DNA from: Candidatus Methanoperedens sp.
GTDB lineage: Archaea > Halobacteriota > Methanosarcinia > Methanosarcinales > Methanoperedenaceae
Direction: 5' to 3'
Length of the DNA: 34,434 bases
Assembly: GCA_026552975.1 (NCBI GenBank)
Contig: JAPMTR010000090.1
Coordinates: 1-34,434, forward strand
Made by a program: the position numbers and the translations under genes. Positions 24,974 to 33,455 of the stretch are shown here, piece by piece (the first letter of the stretch is position 1; the number at the start of each line of letters is the position of its first letter). A model generated the notes under the pieces. It was not told the origin of the DNA. It did no database searches and saw nothing but the letters and a program-made list of their open reading frames with translations.

Positions 24974-26998
24974 ATTTTAAATTATTTGTTCTTCGGGATC
25001 ATCGCGTTCTACTTGATAGGCGCCGCGTCGGCTGTCGTTCTAAATAAGAAGGACAGGTTATGTTCGTATTCCTCTTTCATAAGCTCCGCAATCGCGGCGC
25101 TGCTGGGAATCATCTTCTCGATCTCAATAATTTTCGGTGATACATTTTCATATGACCTTTCAGGAGGATCATACCTGAAATTTGGCTTTTTTGTTGATAA
25201 GCTCGCTGCATTCTTCATCCTGGTCATATCCATATCCGTCTTTGCAGTCTCGATATACTCAACAGGATATGTTCGCGAATATTTCGGGAAAAAGAATATC
25301 GGCTACCTGGGTTCCCTGTATAATATCTTCGTTCTTTCAATGATACTTGTCGCATCCGCAGATAATGCGGTAATGTTCCTGATCGTCTGGGAATTGATGT
25401 CTGTGGTGTCTTATTTCCTGGTTGTCTATGAACACGAAAAACCCGAAACAAGAAAAGCGGGTTTTATCTATATAGTCATGACCCATATCGGAACTGGTTT
25501 TATCATGCTGTCATTCCTGCTCTTTGTGGGAACAAGCGCAAGTTACAGCTTCGCAACATTCGCAGAAGCAGGTAAAACGATGACACCGCTTCTTAAAGAT
25601 CTTGCATTCATATTCGCACTCATTGGTTTTGGGACAAAAGCCGGAATTGTTCCCATGCATATCTGGCTTCCATACGCTCACCCCGAAGCCCCAAGCAACG
25701 TGTCAGCGCTCATGTCAGGCGTCATGATCAAGATCGCAATTTTTATGCTCATTCGGGTTTTCTTTGATTTCCTTGGCGCAAGCCAGGCCTGGTGGGGTTA
25801 TCTTGTGCTTATTCTTGGCACGATATCTGCGATACTTGGAATTCTCTATGCGGTCGTGGAATCCGATATCAAGAGAATGCTTGCATTTAGCAGTATCGAA
25901 AATATCGGGATAATCCTCATTGGAATTGGCGCATCCATGATCTTTTTCGCAAGTGGAAAGCCTGTCCTTGCATCCATCGCCGCAGTAGCCGCTTTATATC
26001 ATTTGCTTAACCATTCCATATTCAAAGGTCTATTATTTATGGGTGCAGGCTCGATCCTTTATTCAACTCATACGAAAAACATCGAAGAATTGGGTGGTCT
26101 TATCAAGAAAATGCCAAAAAGCGCGATCTTAATCCTTATCGGGGTTCTATCGATATGTGCATTGCCGCCTTTTAGCGGTTTTGTGAGCGAATGGCTGACT
26201 TTCCAATCGCTGCTCCTGGGTTTCAATTTGAATGAATCCTTCCCCCGGATAATATTATCCATAAGCGCTGCGACCCTTGCTTTAACAGGAGCGCTTGCAG
26301 CTTATTGTTTCCTCAAATTTTTCGGGATAGGATTCCTGGCACTTCCAAGAAGCAAACATGCAGAACATGCAAAGGAAGCAAATACGCCAATGCTTATCGG
26401 AATGGGGATATTTGCAGCATTATCGATATTACTTGGCATCCTGCCATTTTATGTATTGCCTGTACTCGAAAGGATCGCAGCATCATTTACAGGGAACCTT
26501 GAATCGTTCACTTTCGGGGAATTTGCTACATTTTCTATCCCCTCAGGGGCTATCTCTTCGTCGACTCCGGTGATCCTGGCATTAATGATCATTTTTATAT
26601 TTATCCCATCAATCATCCTGTTCCTGAAATACAGGAAAGATCAACCGGTATATGAAACATGGGGATGCGGACAACCTGTATCCACATCAAGGAATGAATA
26701 TACAGCTACTGCTTTTTCAAAACCTGTGCTGATGTGGTTCAAGAACATTTATCGTCCCAAAAGAGAGATAGATATTACGTATTCCACATCTCCCTTACTT
26801 AAAGAATCCTTTAAATTCGAGTCCAGGATCGAACAGGTGATCGAACAATACTTATACGAACCAGTCGTCGGTTTTGTTATTTCAAGATCAAGGAAATTAT
26901 TGAAGATCCGCACTGGAAGCATCCAAACATATCTGGGTTACATTTTTGGCACATTAATTATACTATTCATGTATGTTATAACAGGAGGCAGCTCATGA
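24974..26998 (+). CDS. hyfB: HyfB-like antiporter subunit, copy 2
   Basis: The 674-residue protein is clearly homologous to copy 1 over its whole length. It has the same ion-path residues (FLIVWELMSVVSYFLV, GFGTKAGIVPMHIWLPYAHP, LMSGVMIKIAIFMLIR) and the HyfB tail YETWGCGQPVSTSRNEYTAT. Alignment with copy 1 (start MLSYLFLG) puts the N-terminus at ATT 24974 (then LNYLFFG); no ATG, GTG or CTG is suitably placed in frame. The first standard start is TTG 24986, which would remove four residues. The ATG of hyfC overlaps the stop by 4 nt. It leads the main subunit operon. Confidence 0.9.
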   Translation: MLNYLFFGIIAFYLIGAASAVVLNKKDRLCSYSSFISSAIAALLGIIFSISIIFGDTFSYDLSGGSYLKFGFFVDKLAAFFILVISISVFAVSIYSTGYVREYFGKKNIGYLGSLYNIFVLSMILVASADNAVMFLIVWELMSVVSYFLVVYEHEKPETRKAGFIYIVMTHIGTGFIMLSFLLFVGTSASYSFATFAEAGKTMTPLLKDLAFIFALIGFGTKAGIVPMHIWLPYAHPEAPSNVSALMSGVMIKIAIFMLIRVFFDFLGASQAWWGYLVLILGTISAILGILYAVVESDIKRMLAFSSIENIGIILIGIGASMIFFASGKPVLASIAAVAALYHLLNHSIFKGLLFMGAGSILYSTHTKNIEELGGLIKKMPKSAILILIGVLSICALPPFSGFVSEWLTFQSLLLGFNLNESFPRIILSISAATLALTGALAAYCFLKFFGIGFLALPRSKHAEHAKEANTPMLIGMGIFAALSILLGILPFYVLPVLERIAASFTGNLESFTFGEFATFSIPSGAISSSTPVILALMIIFIFIPSIILFLKYRKDQPVYETWGCGQPVSTSRNEYTATAFSKPVLMWFKNIYRPKREIDITYSTSPLLKESFKFESRIEQVIEQYLYEPVVGFVISRSRKLLKIRTGSIQTYLGYIFGTLIILFMYVITGGSS

Positions 26999-27948
26999 TA
27001 TCGGCATTGGTGTCCGTAATTTTTCAGATAATCATAATTCTTGCGCTTTCACCGCTTCTTAGTGGAATTATCAAGAAAACAAAAGCATTTTTCCAGATCA
27101 GGAAGGGGCCCAGTATATTCCAGCCATATTATGATGTTGCAAAACTTCTCAGGAAGGATTCCGTAATATCACAAAATGTCTCCTGGATATTCCATGCAGC
27201 CCCGATCATATCATTTGCTGCTGTCATGACAGCGGGTCTATTAATACCCATATTTATTACCCGGCTTCCCCTTGGTTTTGCCGGAGACCTGATCGCTGTA
27301 GTCTATCTCTTTGCACTTGCGCGCTTTTTCACCGCTCTTGCTTCACTTGATGCGGGCAGTTCATTTGGAGGCATGGGTGGAAGCCGTGAGATGTTCGTGG
27401 CAGCCATGGTAGAACCTGCATTGATGCTTTCGATATTTGCAGTGGCGCTAAATGTGGGTTCGACTAATTTGAGCTATATTTCACAGACAGTTTCAGGGTT
27501 GGGTATCGATGCATTATCCCCTTACCAGATACTGGCATTCGTTGCGCTGTTTATAATCGCAATAGCAGAAACAGGACGCATACCTGTTGACAATCCTTCT
27601 ACCCATCTTGAACTTACCATGATCCATGAAGCCATGATACTTGAATATTCAGGAAAACAGCTGGCCATCGTTGAACTTGGAGCCATGGTAAAGCAATTAC
27701 TTGTTTTTTCATTGCTTGCTAACATATTTTTCCCCTGGGGTATAGCATCTAGAGAAGCAGGTATTGTAACGATCGTATTAGCTCTTGTTGTTTATATAAT
27801 AAAAATCTTTATGATCGGGATAGCAATGGCTGTGGTTGAGACCTCAACTGCAAAATGGAGACTTTTCAGGCTTCCTGACCTGTTATCCATTTCTTTGATG
27901 TTCTCATTCCTTGCGCTTGTTTCATTTATTATTGTTAAAGGAGGATAA
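26995..27948 (+). CDS. hyfC: HyfC-like membrane subunit (NuoH family)
   Basis: The 317-residue membrane protein is the NuoH/HyfC family, with about eight helices. Conserved segments are RKGPSIFQPYYDVAKLLRK (first cytoplasmic loop), ETGRIPVDNPSTHLELTM (loop close to the peripheral arm) and MIHEAMILEYSGKQLAIVEL. In complex I and energy-converting hydrogenases this subunit anchors the peripheral arm and begins the ion path. It overlaps the second hyfB by 4 nt. Confidence 0.92.
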   Translation: MISALVSVIFQIIIILALSPLLSGIIKKTKAFFQIRKGPSIFQPYYDVAKLLRKDSVISQNVSWIFHAAPIISFAAVMTAGLLIPIFITRLPLGFAGDLIAVVYLFALARFFTALASLDAGSSFGGMGGSREMFVAAMVEPALMLSIFAVALNVGSTNLSYISQTVSGLGIDALSPYQILAFVALFIIAIAETGRIPVDNPSTHLELTMIHEAMILEYSGKQLAIVELGAMVKQLLVFSLLANIFFPWGIASREAGIVTIVLALVVYIIKIFMIGIAMAVVETSTAKWRLFRLPDLLSISLMFSFLALVSFIIVKGG

Positions 27949-27951
27949 AAA

Positions 27952-28611
27952 ATGGCTGAGATTATTTTTGGATCAAATACTATGCAGTTGTTGATAGCTT
28001 TGATACTTGTATCGACTTTTATGATCCTTGGATCGACAAGGCTTTATTCATGCATCCGTGATTTTGGGATCCAGTCATTCCTCCTTGCATGTGTTGCCGG
28101 GACTGTTGCATTTTCTACAGGAAAGGATGAAATATACATTATAGCGGTCCTGACTATTTTATTCAAATCAATAGTTATACCTTATTTCCTATTATATATC
28201 ATTCGTGAGATCAAAGTAAAAAAAGAGGTCGAACTATATGTAAAAATATCACCCTCTCTTATAATCGGAGGAATGCTGGTCGTAATATCATATTATTTGA
28301 TAAGATCCATTAATGTCATTTCTGAACTTTCAAGTTTTGCCCTTTCTGCTTCCGTATCCCTTGTATCAATCGGGCTTTTTATTATGATAAGCAGGAAAAA
28401 GGCCATAATGCAGATGCTGGGTATATTGATCATGGAAAATGGTCTTTTCCTGGGCGCTATATCCCTTACAAATGGGATGCCATTGCTTGTTGAACTTGGA
28501 ATATTCTTCGATGTTCTCATAGCCGTACTTATAATGGGAATATTGATATTCAGGATAAACAAGACCTTTGAAAGTATTGATACAGATCTGCTTAAAACTT
28601 TAATAGGTTGA
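27952..28611 (+). CDS. hyfE: HyfE-like membrane subunit
   Basis: The 219-residue membrane protein resembles HyfE, a NuoK/MrpC-related subunit with about seven helices. It starts 3 nt after hyfC and ends 5 nt before hyfF. No separate NuoJ/NuoA homologue is present, as is normal for hydrogenase-4-type complexes. Confidence 0.85.
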   Translation: MAEIIFGSNTMQLLIALILVSTFMILGSTRLYSCIRDFGIQSFLLACVAGTVAFSTGKDEIYIIAVLTILFKSIVIPYFLLYIIREIKVKKEVELYVKISPSLIIGGMLVVISYYLIRSINVISELSSFALSASVSLVSIGLFIMISRKKAIMQMLGILIMENGLFLGAISLTNGMPLLVELGIFFDVLIAVLIMGILIFRINKTFESIDTDLLKTLIG

Positions 28612-28616
28612 TATAG

Positions 28617-30071
28617 ATGATCGAATATCTCCTTTTTACTCCTATCTTAACCGGTATATTATGCTATTTTACTAGAAGCCGCAGACAGGTTGAGACAATA
28701 AGCATCCTGGGTTCATTGATGACTCTAATATTTGGCCTATCACTTGTCCTGGATGTTTACAGGAATGGTATTATTGTAACATGGCAGAATTCACTATTTG
28801 CGGATGCATTCAGCGCTTATATAGTCCTTATCGTCTCCATCATCAGCTTTGTTTCATCAATTTATTCAATAGGATATATGGGGCATGAGATCAGCCATAA
28901 TGTAATAGATCTGAAGCGATTGAAAATGTATTATGTGCTGTTCCATTTCTTCGTATTCACAATGCTCCTGGTAGGTGTTACCAATAACCTTGGCCTGTGG
29001 ATCGCTATCGAGATGACAACACTTGTGTCAGCACTTCTTATAATTTTTTACTCAAATAAAGCCTCGGTAGAAGCTGCATGGAAATACGTTATTATATCAA
29101 CTGTAGGCATTACATTCGCCCTTTTTGGAACGATCCTTACATATTACGCAGCAGTAAAGATCCTGGGAGAAACAGGTGATGCGCTTAACTGGACATCACT
29201 CATTGCTGTGGCCGGGCAGTTTGACCCTATGATCATGAAACTTGCCTTCATTTTTATTCTGATAGGATATGGCACAAAAGCAGGCCTTGCTCCTATGCAT
29301 ACCTGGCTTCCAGACGCATATAGCGAATCCCCGACCCCGGTGGGCGCGCTTCTTTCAGGAACTCTTGTTAATTGCGCTATGTATGGGATAATTCGATTTT
29401 ATTCAATAGCCACCAAATCAACAGGACCGGAATTCACAAGTAATCTTCTCATAATTTTCGGTCTGCTGTCTCTTGGTATTGCTGTGCCGTTCATTATCCT
29501 CCAGGAAGATTACAAGCGCCTTCTTGCGTATAGCAGCGTTGAGCACATGGGAATTATCGCGCTTGGTATTGGTTTTGGGGGTGTGTACGGGATATTCGGG
29601 GCAATACTCCACATGTTCAACCATGCTATGACAAAATCACTCATGTTCTTTGGCGTGGGAAATGTGCTTCTTAAATATGGGACAAAAGAGATCGATAAAG
29701 TCAGCGGAATAGTTAAAACAATGCCCATGACCGGAGCTATACTTCTGATAGGGGGACTTGCCATCACAGGTTCCCCTCCCTTTAGCATATTCATCAGTGA
29801 GTTTACTATCCTTTCCTCTGGATTCCTGGGAGGCCATATCATCGCATCAGTTTTATTCCTGCTGTTTATAATAATGATCTTTGCAGGCTTTTTCTATAAC
29901 CTGAGCAAAATGATCTTTGGAAACCCAACACCTGGGATAATTCCGGGTGAGGTTAGCAGGTGGACGCTGAGTGCTATGGTGATCCTTGTAGTATTCGTAT
30001 TTGTCCTTGGTTTTTACATGCCCCCCGCCTTTTACAAGATGATCATGAACGTGGTAGCAGTTGTGAGGTGA
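28617..30071 (+). CDS. hyfF: HyfF-like antiporter subunit (NuoM/NuoN family)
   Basis: The 484-residue membrane protein is the third antiporter-like subunit. The glutamate in LWIAIEMTTLVSALLI and lysine in GYGTKAGLAPMHTWLPDAYS are kept. The position that is lysine in HyfB (MSGVMIK) is asparagine here (LSGTLVN), as in several HyfF proteins. With two HyfB copies it would give three ion-translocating modules. It is 4 nt from hyfG. Confidence 0.92.
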   Translation: MIEYLLFTPILTGILCYFTRSRRQVETISILGSLMTLIFGLSLVLDVYRNGIIVTWQNSLFADAFSAYIVLIVSIISFVSSIYSIGYMGHEISHNVIDLKRLKMYYVLFHFFVFTMLLVGVTNNLGLWIAIEMTTLVSALLIIFYSNKASVEAAWKYVIISTVGITFALFGTILTYYAAVKILGETGDALNWTSLIAVAGQFDPMIMKLAFIFILIGYGTKAGLAPMHTWLPDAYSESPTPVGALLSGTLVNCAMYGIIRFYSIATKSTGPEFTSNLLIIFGLLSLGIAVPFIILQEDYKRLLAYSSVEHMGIIALGIGFGGVYGIFGAILHMFNHAMTKSLMFFGVGNVLLKYGTKEIDKVSGIVKTMPMTGAILLIGGLAITGSPPFSIFISEFTILSSGFLGGHIIASVLFLLFIIMIFAGFFYNLSKMIFGNPTPGIIPGEVSRWTLSAMVILVVFVFVLGFYMPPAFYKMIMNVVAVVR

Positions 30072-30075
30072 AAAG

Positions 30076-31644
30076 ATGAATAATGAGATCATAGAAAAGA
30101 TAAAAAAAGATCTTCATGATAACATTCTTGAAGAATCACGATCTCACAATGAAATATATTTCACTGTAAAAAAAGGATCGATCGTAAAATTATGCGATCA
30201 TATCTACTATCATTTGGACCTGCCGCTTGTTTCGATATTTGCTACCGATGAAAGAAAAATTGATGGGTCATTCAAGATCCATTATGTTTTTTCGATGGAC
30301 AGGAACGATGCCTTCATCATTCTAAGAATAAAAGTTGACAGTAAAGAATCATCATATCCTTCAATCACACCCAAGATCGCCTCTGCGAACTGGTATGAGC
30401 GGGAAATGCAGGACATGTTCGGCCTTGTTCCGCTGGGACATCCTGACCCCAGGAGGCTTATGAATTTTGAGGATTGGCCTGAGGAGATCCATCCCCTGCG
30501 GAAAGACTTTGATATCAAAACAAAACCACCCCGTGTCAAAGGCGAATATATTTATCGCCATGTAGATGGTGAAGGAGTTTATGAGATACCTGTGGGGCCA
30601 GTCCACGCAGGCGTTATTGAACCCGGGCACTTCAGGTTCAGTGTGGCCGGCGAGCCCATAATCAATCTTGAAATAAGGCATTTCTACACACATAAAGGTG
30701 TTGAGAAATTGTTCGAGAACATCTCGATAGATAAAGCTGTATTTCTGGCTGAAAGAGTCTCCGGTGATAACTCAGTGGCTCATGTTGTCGCATTTTGCCA
30801 GGCTATGGAAAAAATAGCTCTCATCAATGTTCCCCTTCGCGCAATATACATCAGGACGATCCTTCTTGAACTTGAACGCATATACAACCATCTCGCAGAT
30901 ATTGCCGGGATCGCAACAGATGTGGCTTTTGCATTCGGGGCTGCTCATGCTAACAAGTTAAAAGAAGAAGTATTGCAGCTCAACGAGCAAATAACAGGCA
31001 GCAGGATGCTTCGCGGCATGAACGCGATCGGAGGGGTGAGGCGCGATATTGGTGATAAGAAGAATATGATCTTACAAAAATTGTCCAATATCCAGCGTGA
31101 TTTCAGGAAATTAATGGAACATCTCACCTCTACACCTTCACTTATGGACCGGATAGAAAATACGGGGCGCATCTATAATGATATAGCAAAAGGATTGCAT
31201 GTGGTTGGGCCGGTAGGGCGAGCCTCAGGTTTAGACCGGGACACAAGGCGTGACCATCCTTATGCGGCTTACAAAGAATTAAATTTCAAAGTGCCGATTC
31301 AAAAAGCAGGCGATGTTCTTTCAAGAACGATAGTGCGGGCTGATGAAATATGTGAATCCGTGGCTTTGATCGAGCAGGCACTCTGGGCTCTTCCTGAAGG
31401 AGAGATCAGGGTACATCTTGACAGAATCCCCGACGGCCAGGCCCTGGGATATACAGAAGCGCCAAGAGGCGAGACCATTTACTGGATCAGGACGATCGGG
31501 AACAGGATCGAACGATGCAAGGTTCGAGACCCGTCTTTTTGTAACTGGCTTGCTATTGAGTATGCTGTTCTTGATAATATCGTTCCAGATTTTCCCATAA
31601 TAAACAAGAGCCTGAGTTTATCATACTCTGGTAACGATATGTAG
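30076..31644 (+). CDS. hyfG: HyfG-like large subunit (NuoC-NuoD fusion) without NiFe ligands
   Basis: The 522-residue protein joins a NuoC-like domain (residues 1-150, with NWYEREMQDMFGLVPLGHPD) to a NuoD/hydrogenase large-subunit domain. In group 4 hydrogenases the NiFe site is held by ERxCGxC near the middle and DPCxxC at the C-terminus. Here they read ERVSGDNS (residues 226-233; cysteines become S229 and N232) and LSLSYSGNDM (cysteines become S516 and G519). All four ligands are gone, so it cannot carry the NiFe centre. The same loss occurs in NuoD and in Ehr-type complexes, where a different substrate site is presumed. The ribosome binding site gaggtg is 6 nt before the ATG. Confidence 0.93.
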   Translation: MNNEIIEKIKKDLHDNILEESRSHNEIYFTVKKGSIVKLCDHIYYHLDLPLVSIFATDERKIDGSFKIHYVFSMDRNDAFIILRIKVDSKESSYPSITPKIASANWYEREMQDMFGLVPLGHPDPRRLMNFEDWPEEIHPLRKDFDIKTKPPRVKGEYIYRHVDGEGVYEIPVGPVHAGVIEPGHFRFSVAGEPIINLEIRHFYTHKGVEKLFENISIDKAVFLAERVSGDNSVAHVVAFCQAMEKIALINVPLRAIYIRTILLELERIYNHLADIAGIATDVAFAFGAAHANKLKEEVLQLNEQITGSRMLRGMNAIGGVRRDIGDKKNMILQKLSNIQRDFRKLMEHLTSTPSLMDRIENTGRIYNDIAKGLHVVGPVGRASGLDRDTRRDHPYAAYKELNFKVPIQKAGDVLSRTIVRADEICESVALIEQALWALPEGEIRVHLDRIPDGQALGYTEAPRGETIYWIRTIGNRIERCKVRDPSFCNWLAIEYAVLDNIVPDFPIINKSLSLSYSGNDM

Positions 31645-31652
31645 GTGGAAGA

Positions 31653-31991
31653 ATGCTTGAGATAATTAAGAAAACATTACGGACTGGTTGTCAAACTATT
31701 AAGTACCCGCAGGTTCCCGATATAGCCCCGGAAGGGTTTAGGGGGAAACCAGAGTTTGCCGCTGAAAAGTGCACCTATTGCGGAAATTGCATAAAGGTTT
31801 GTCCTCCAGGGGTTATATGGCTCTGTGAACAAAAAGGTGAAAAAAGGCTTTCATTATCCTGCTGTGGCTGCATATTCTGTGGAAGATGCGAGGAAGTATG
31901 CACGGCAGGCGCCATTAAACTTACTCTGGAATATGAACTTTGCGCAAAGAAAAAAGAGGATCTTTTATCAAGCATCAGGAGTAAGTCATGA
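31653..31991 (+). CDS. hyfH: HyfH-like ferredoxin subunit (NuoI family)
   Basis: The 112-residue protein has two [4Fe-4S] motifs, C40-C43-C46-C50 and C73-C76-C79-C83. In related complexes it links an electron donor to the proximal cluster in HyfI. The ATG lies 8 nt after hyfG, preceded by tggaag. It overlaps hyfI by 4 nt. Short length is normal for hydrogenase-4-type versions. Confidence 0.9.
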   Translation: MLEIIKKTLRTGCQTIKYPQVPDIAPEGFRGKPEFAAEKCTYCGNCIKVCPPGVIWLCEQKGEKRLSLSCCGCIFCGRCEEVCTAGAIKLTLEYELCAKKKEDLLSSIRSKS

Positions 31992-32476
31992 CAGTTGAAG
32001 ACGAGATCGAGATCATGGGGCAGCGAATGAATGATAAGATCAAAAAGATATTTGGCCGCTCCCTTCATATTCGTGAAGTTGATGCAGGTTCTTGCAACGC
32101 ATGTGAGGTAGAAGTAAATGCCCTCTCAAATCCCATATACGATATCGAACGATTCGGTCTGCATATTGTTGCATCCCCCAGGCATGCCGACATGCTGCTA
32201 GTTACAGGTCCTGTGACGAGAAATATGGAACTGGCGCTTCTTAAGACCTATAATGCCACCCCGTCTCCGAAACTTGTTGCCGCGATGGGATCATGTGCCT
32301 GCAATGGCGGTATTTTCGGGGATACATACGCAAGCTGCGGTGGCGTTGATAAGATCCTTCCGGTTGATGTTTATATACCTGGCTGTCCCCCCAGACCACA
32401 GGCTTTGATCTTTGGGATCATGGTAGCGATTGATAAACTTGAACAAAAGATAAAGAGAAAAGAGGCATTATCATGA
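31988..32476 (+). CDS. hyfI: HyfI-like small subunit (NuoB family)
   Basis: The 162-residue protein binds the proximal [4Fe-4S] cluster with C36, C39, C103 and C133 (DAGSCNACEVE, GSCAC, PGCPPRP). The CX2C arrangement is the hydrogenase-like form rather than the tandem CC of complex I NuoB. With its four ligands intact, electrons can still reach the HyfG interface even though HyfG lacks a NiFe site. It overlaps uspA by 4 nt. Confidence 0.93.
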   Translation: MTVEDEIEIMGQRMNDKIKKIFGRSLHIREVDAGSCNACEVEVNALSNPIYDIERFGLHIVASPRHADMLLVTGPVTRNMELALLKTYNATPSPKLVAAMGSCACNGGIFGDTYASCGGVDKILPVDVYIPGCPPRPQALIFGIMVAIDKLEQKIKRKEALS

Positions 32477-32907
32477 CAAAATATGAGATCCTTCTTGCCA
32501 CAGATGGAAGTGAATGTGCACATAAAGCTGAAATCGCAGCCATGAAGATCTCTAAATCATATAATATCAGGATGGCAGCGATCTATGTGGCTGTGGCCAG
32601 GAAGGATTCAGAACGAGAGGAACTTATTGCTCATGGCGAGGAAGTACTAAAGCGAGTGGTTGAAACAGGGGAAAATATGGGAGTTGATATCCATAAGATC
32701 CTCGTAGGGGTAAGCATCCAGCGGATGCCTGTAAAAGGAGCGCGTGCAGAGATCATTGCTCATTCGATCCTTGAAGCTGCCGGGAAATACGGGGTTCATA
32801 CCATCGTCATGGCCAGTGAGGGTGAAACTGAGCGGGACCCTGATCTTGGAAGCGTTGCACAGGCAGTAGTGAGAAAAGCGAAATGTACTGTGCTTGTGGC
32901 AAGATGA
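32473..32907 (+). CDS. Universal stress protein (UspA family)
   Basis: The 144-residue protein is a UspA-type Rossmann-like domain: YEILLATDGSECAHKAEIAA at the start and a GETERDPDLGSVAQAVV loop near the nucleotide site, close to the ATP-binding G-x2-G-x9-G(S/T) pattern but not a perfect match. Its ATG overlaps the hyfI stop (ATGA), so it is made with the Ehr-like complex and may sense nucleotides or link the complex to energy status. That link is an inference from position. Confidence 0.88.
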   Translation: MTKYEILLATDGSECAHKAEIAAMKISKSYNIRMAAIYVAVARKDSEREELIAHGEEVLKRVVETGENMGVDIHKILVGVSIQRMPVKGARAEIIAHSILEAAGKYGVHTIVMASEGETERDPDLGSVAQAVVRKAKCTVLVAR

Positions 32908-32936
32908 AATTAGAATAATGAAAAAATAACTATATA

Positions 32937-32951
32937 CAAAACAAAAAAAAA
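32937..32951 (-). terminator. T-tract terminator after rpl11
   Basis: On the minus strand a run of nine T (32943-32951) directly follows the L11 stop codon, then GTTTTG. Archaeal transcription often ends at such U-tracts without a hairpin. The same site separates rpl11 from convergent uspA. Confidence 0.55.
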
Positions 32952-33434
32952 TTATAGCGGCTCGGAGAATTCCGAGTCGAATTTGCCGCTATTTATAACG
33001 CCTATGGCTTCCTTGGGCTTGATACCTTCAAAAGTAACGCCCAGTGGAACACATGAACCTACGACCTCTTTTACTGCATTTTTCAATGATTTTGCAAGTG
33101 TGTCGCTCTTTTTCATGCGGGCTATTTTCACTGCCTGCTTGGCCGTGATATTGCCAACTGTCTGGGTATTTGGTGTCCCTGAACCTTTTTCGATACCAGC
33201 CTCTTTTATTATAAGAGCTGATGTGGGCGGGGTGCCAACGGTTATTGTGAATTGTTTCTTATCATCAATAATTACTTTGATCGGAACCTGCATTCCCTTA
33301 AACGCTGATGTCTGTTCATTTATTTTGTCTATGATCGCTTTTACGTTCACACCAAGAGGACCAAGTGATGGGCCAAGTGGTGGACCTGCGGATGCTGAAC
33401 CGCCTGAAACTAATGCTTCTACAACGCTTACCAT
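32952..33434 (-). CDS. rpl11: Ribosomal protein L11
   Basis: The 160-residue archaeal uL11 binds the GTPase-associated centre of 23S rRNA. The N-terminal GGSASAGPPLGPSLGPLGVN loop, GTPPTSALI and the C-terminal RNA-binding region (GNITAKQAVKIARMKK) are typical. GGAG is 8 nt before the ATG. It follows spt5 by 21 nt. L1, L10 and L12 genes, which usually follow L11 in archaea, are absent here. Confidence 0.96.
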   Translation of the reverse strand: MVSVVEALVSGGSASAGPPLGPSLGPLGVNVKAIIDKINEQTSAFKGMQVPIKVIIDDKKQFTITVGTPPTSALIIKEAGIEKGSGTPNTQTVGNITAKQAVKIARMKKSDTLAKSLKNAVKEVVGSCVPLGVTFEGIKPKEAIGVINSGKFDSEFSEPL

Positions 33435-33455
33435 TTTTATTATCTCCAGTTAATA

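Noticed and set aside
21349-32476. Hydrogenase-4 / formate hydrogenlyase annotation
   Set aside because: Subunit homology is clear, but the NiFe ligands in HyfG are replaced, so hydrogen chemistry is not supported.
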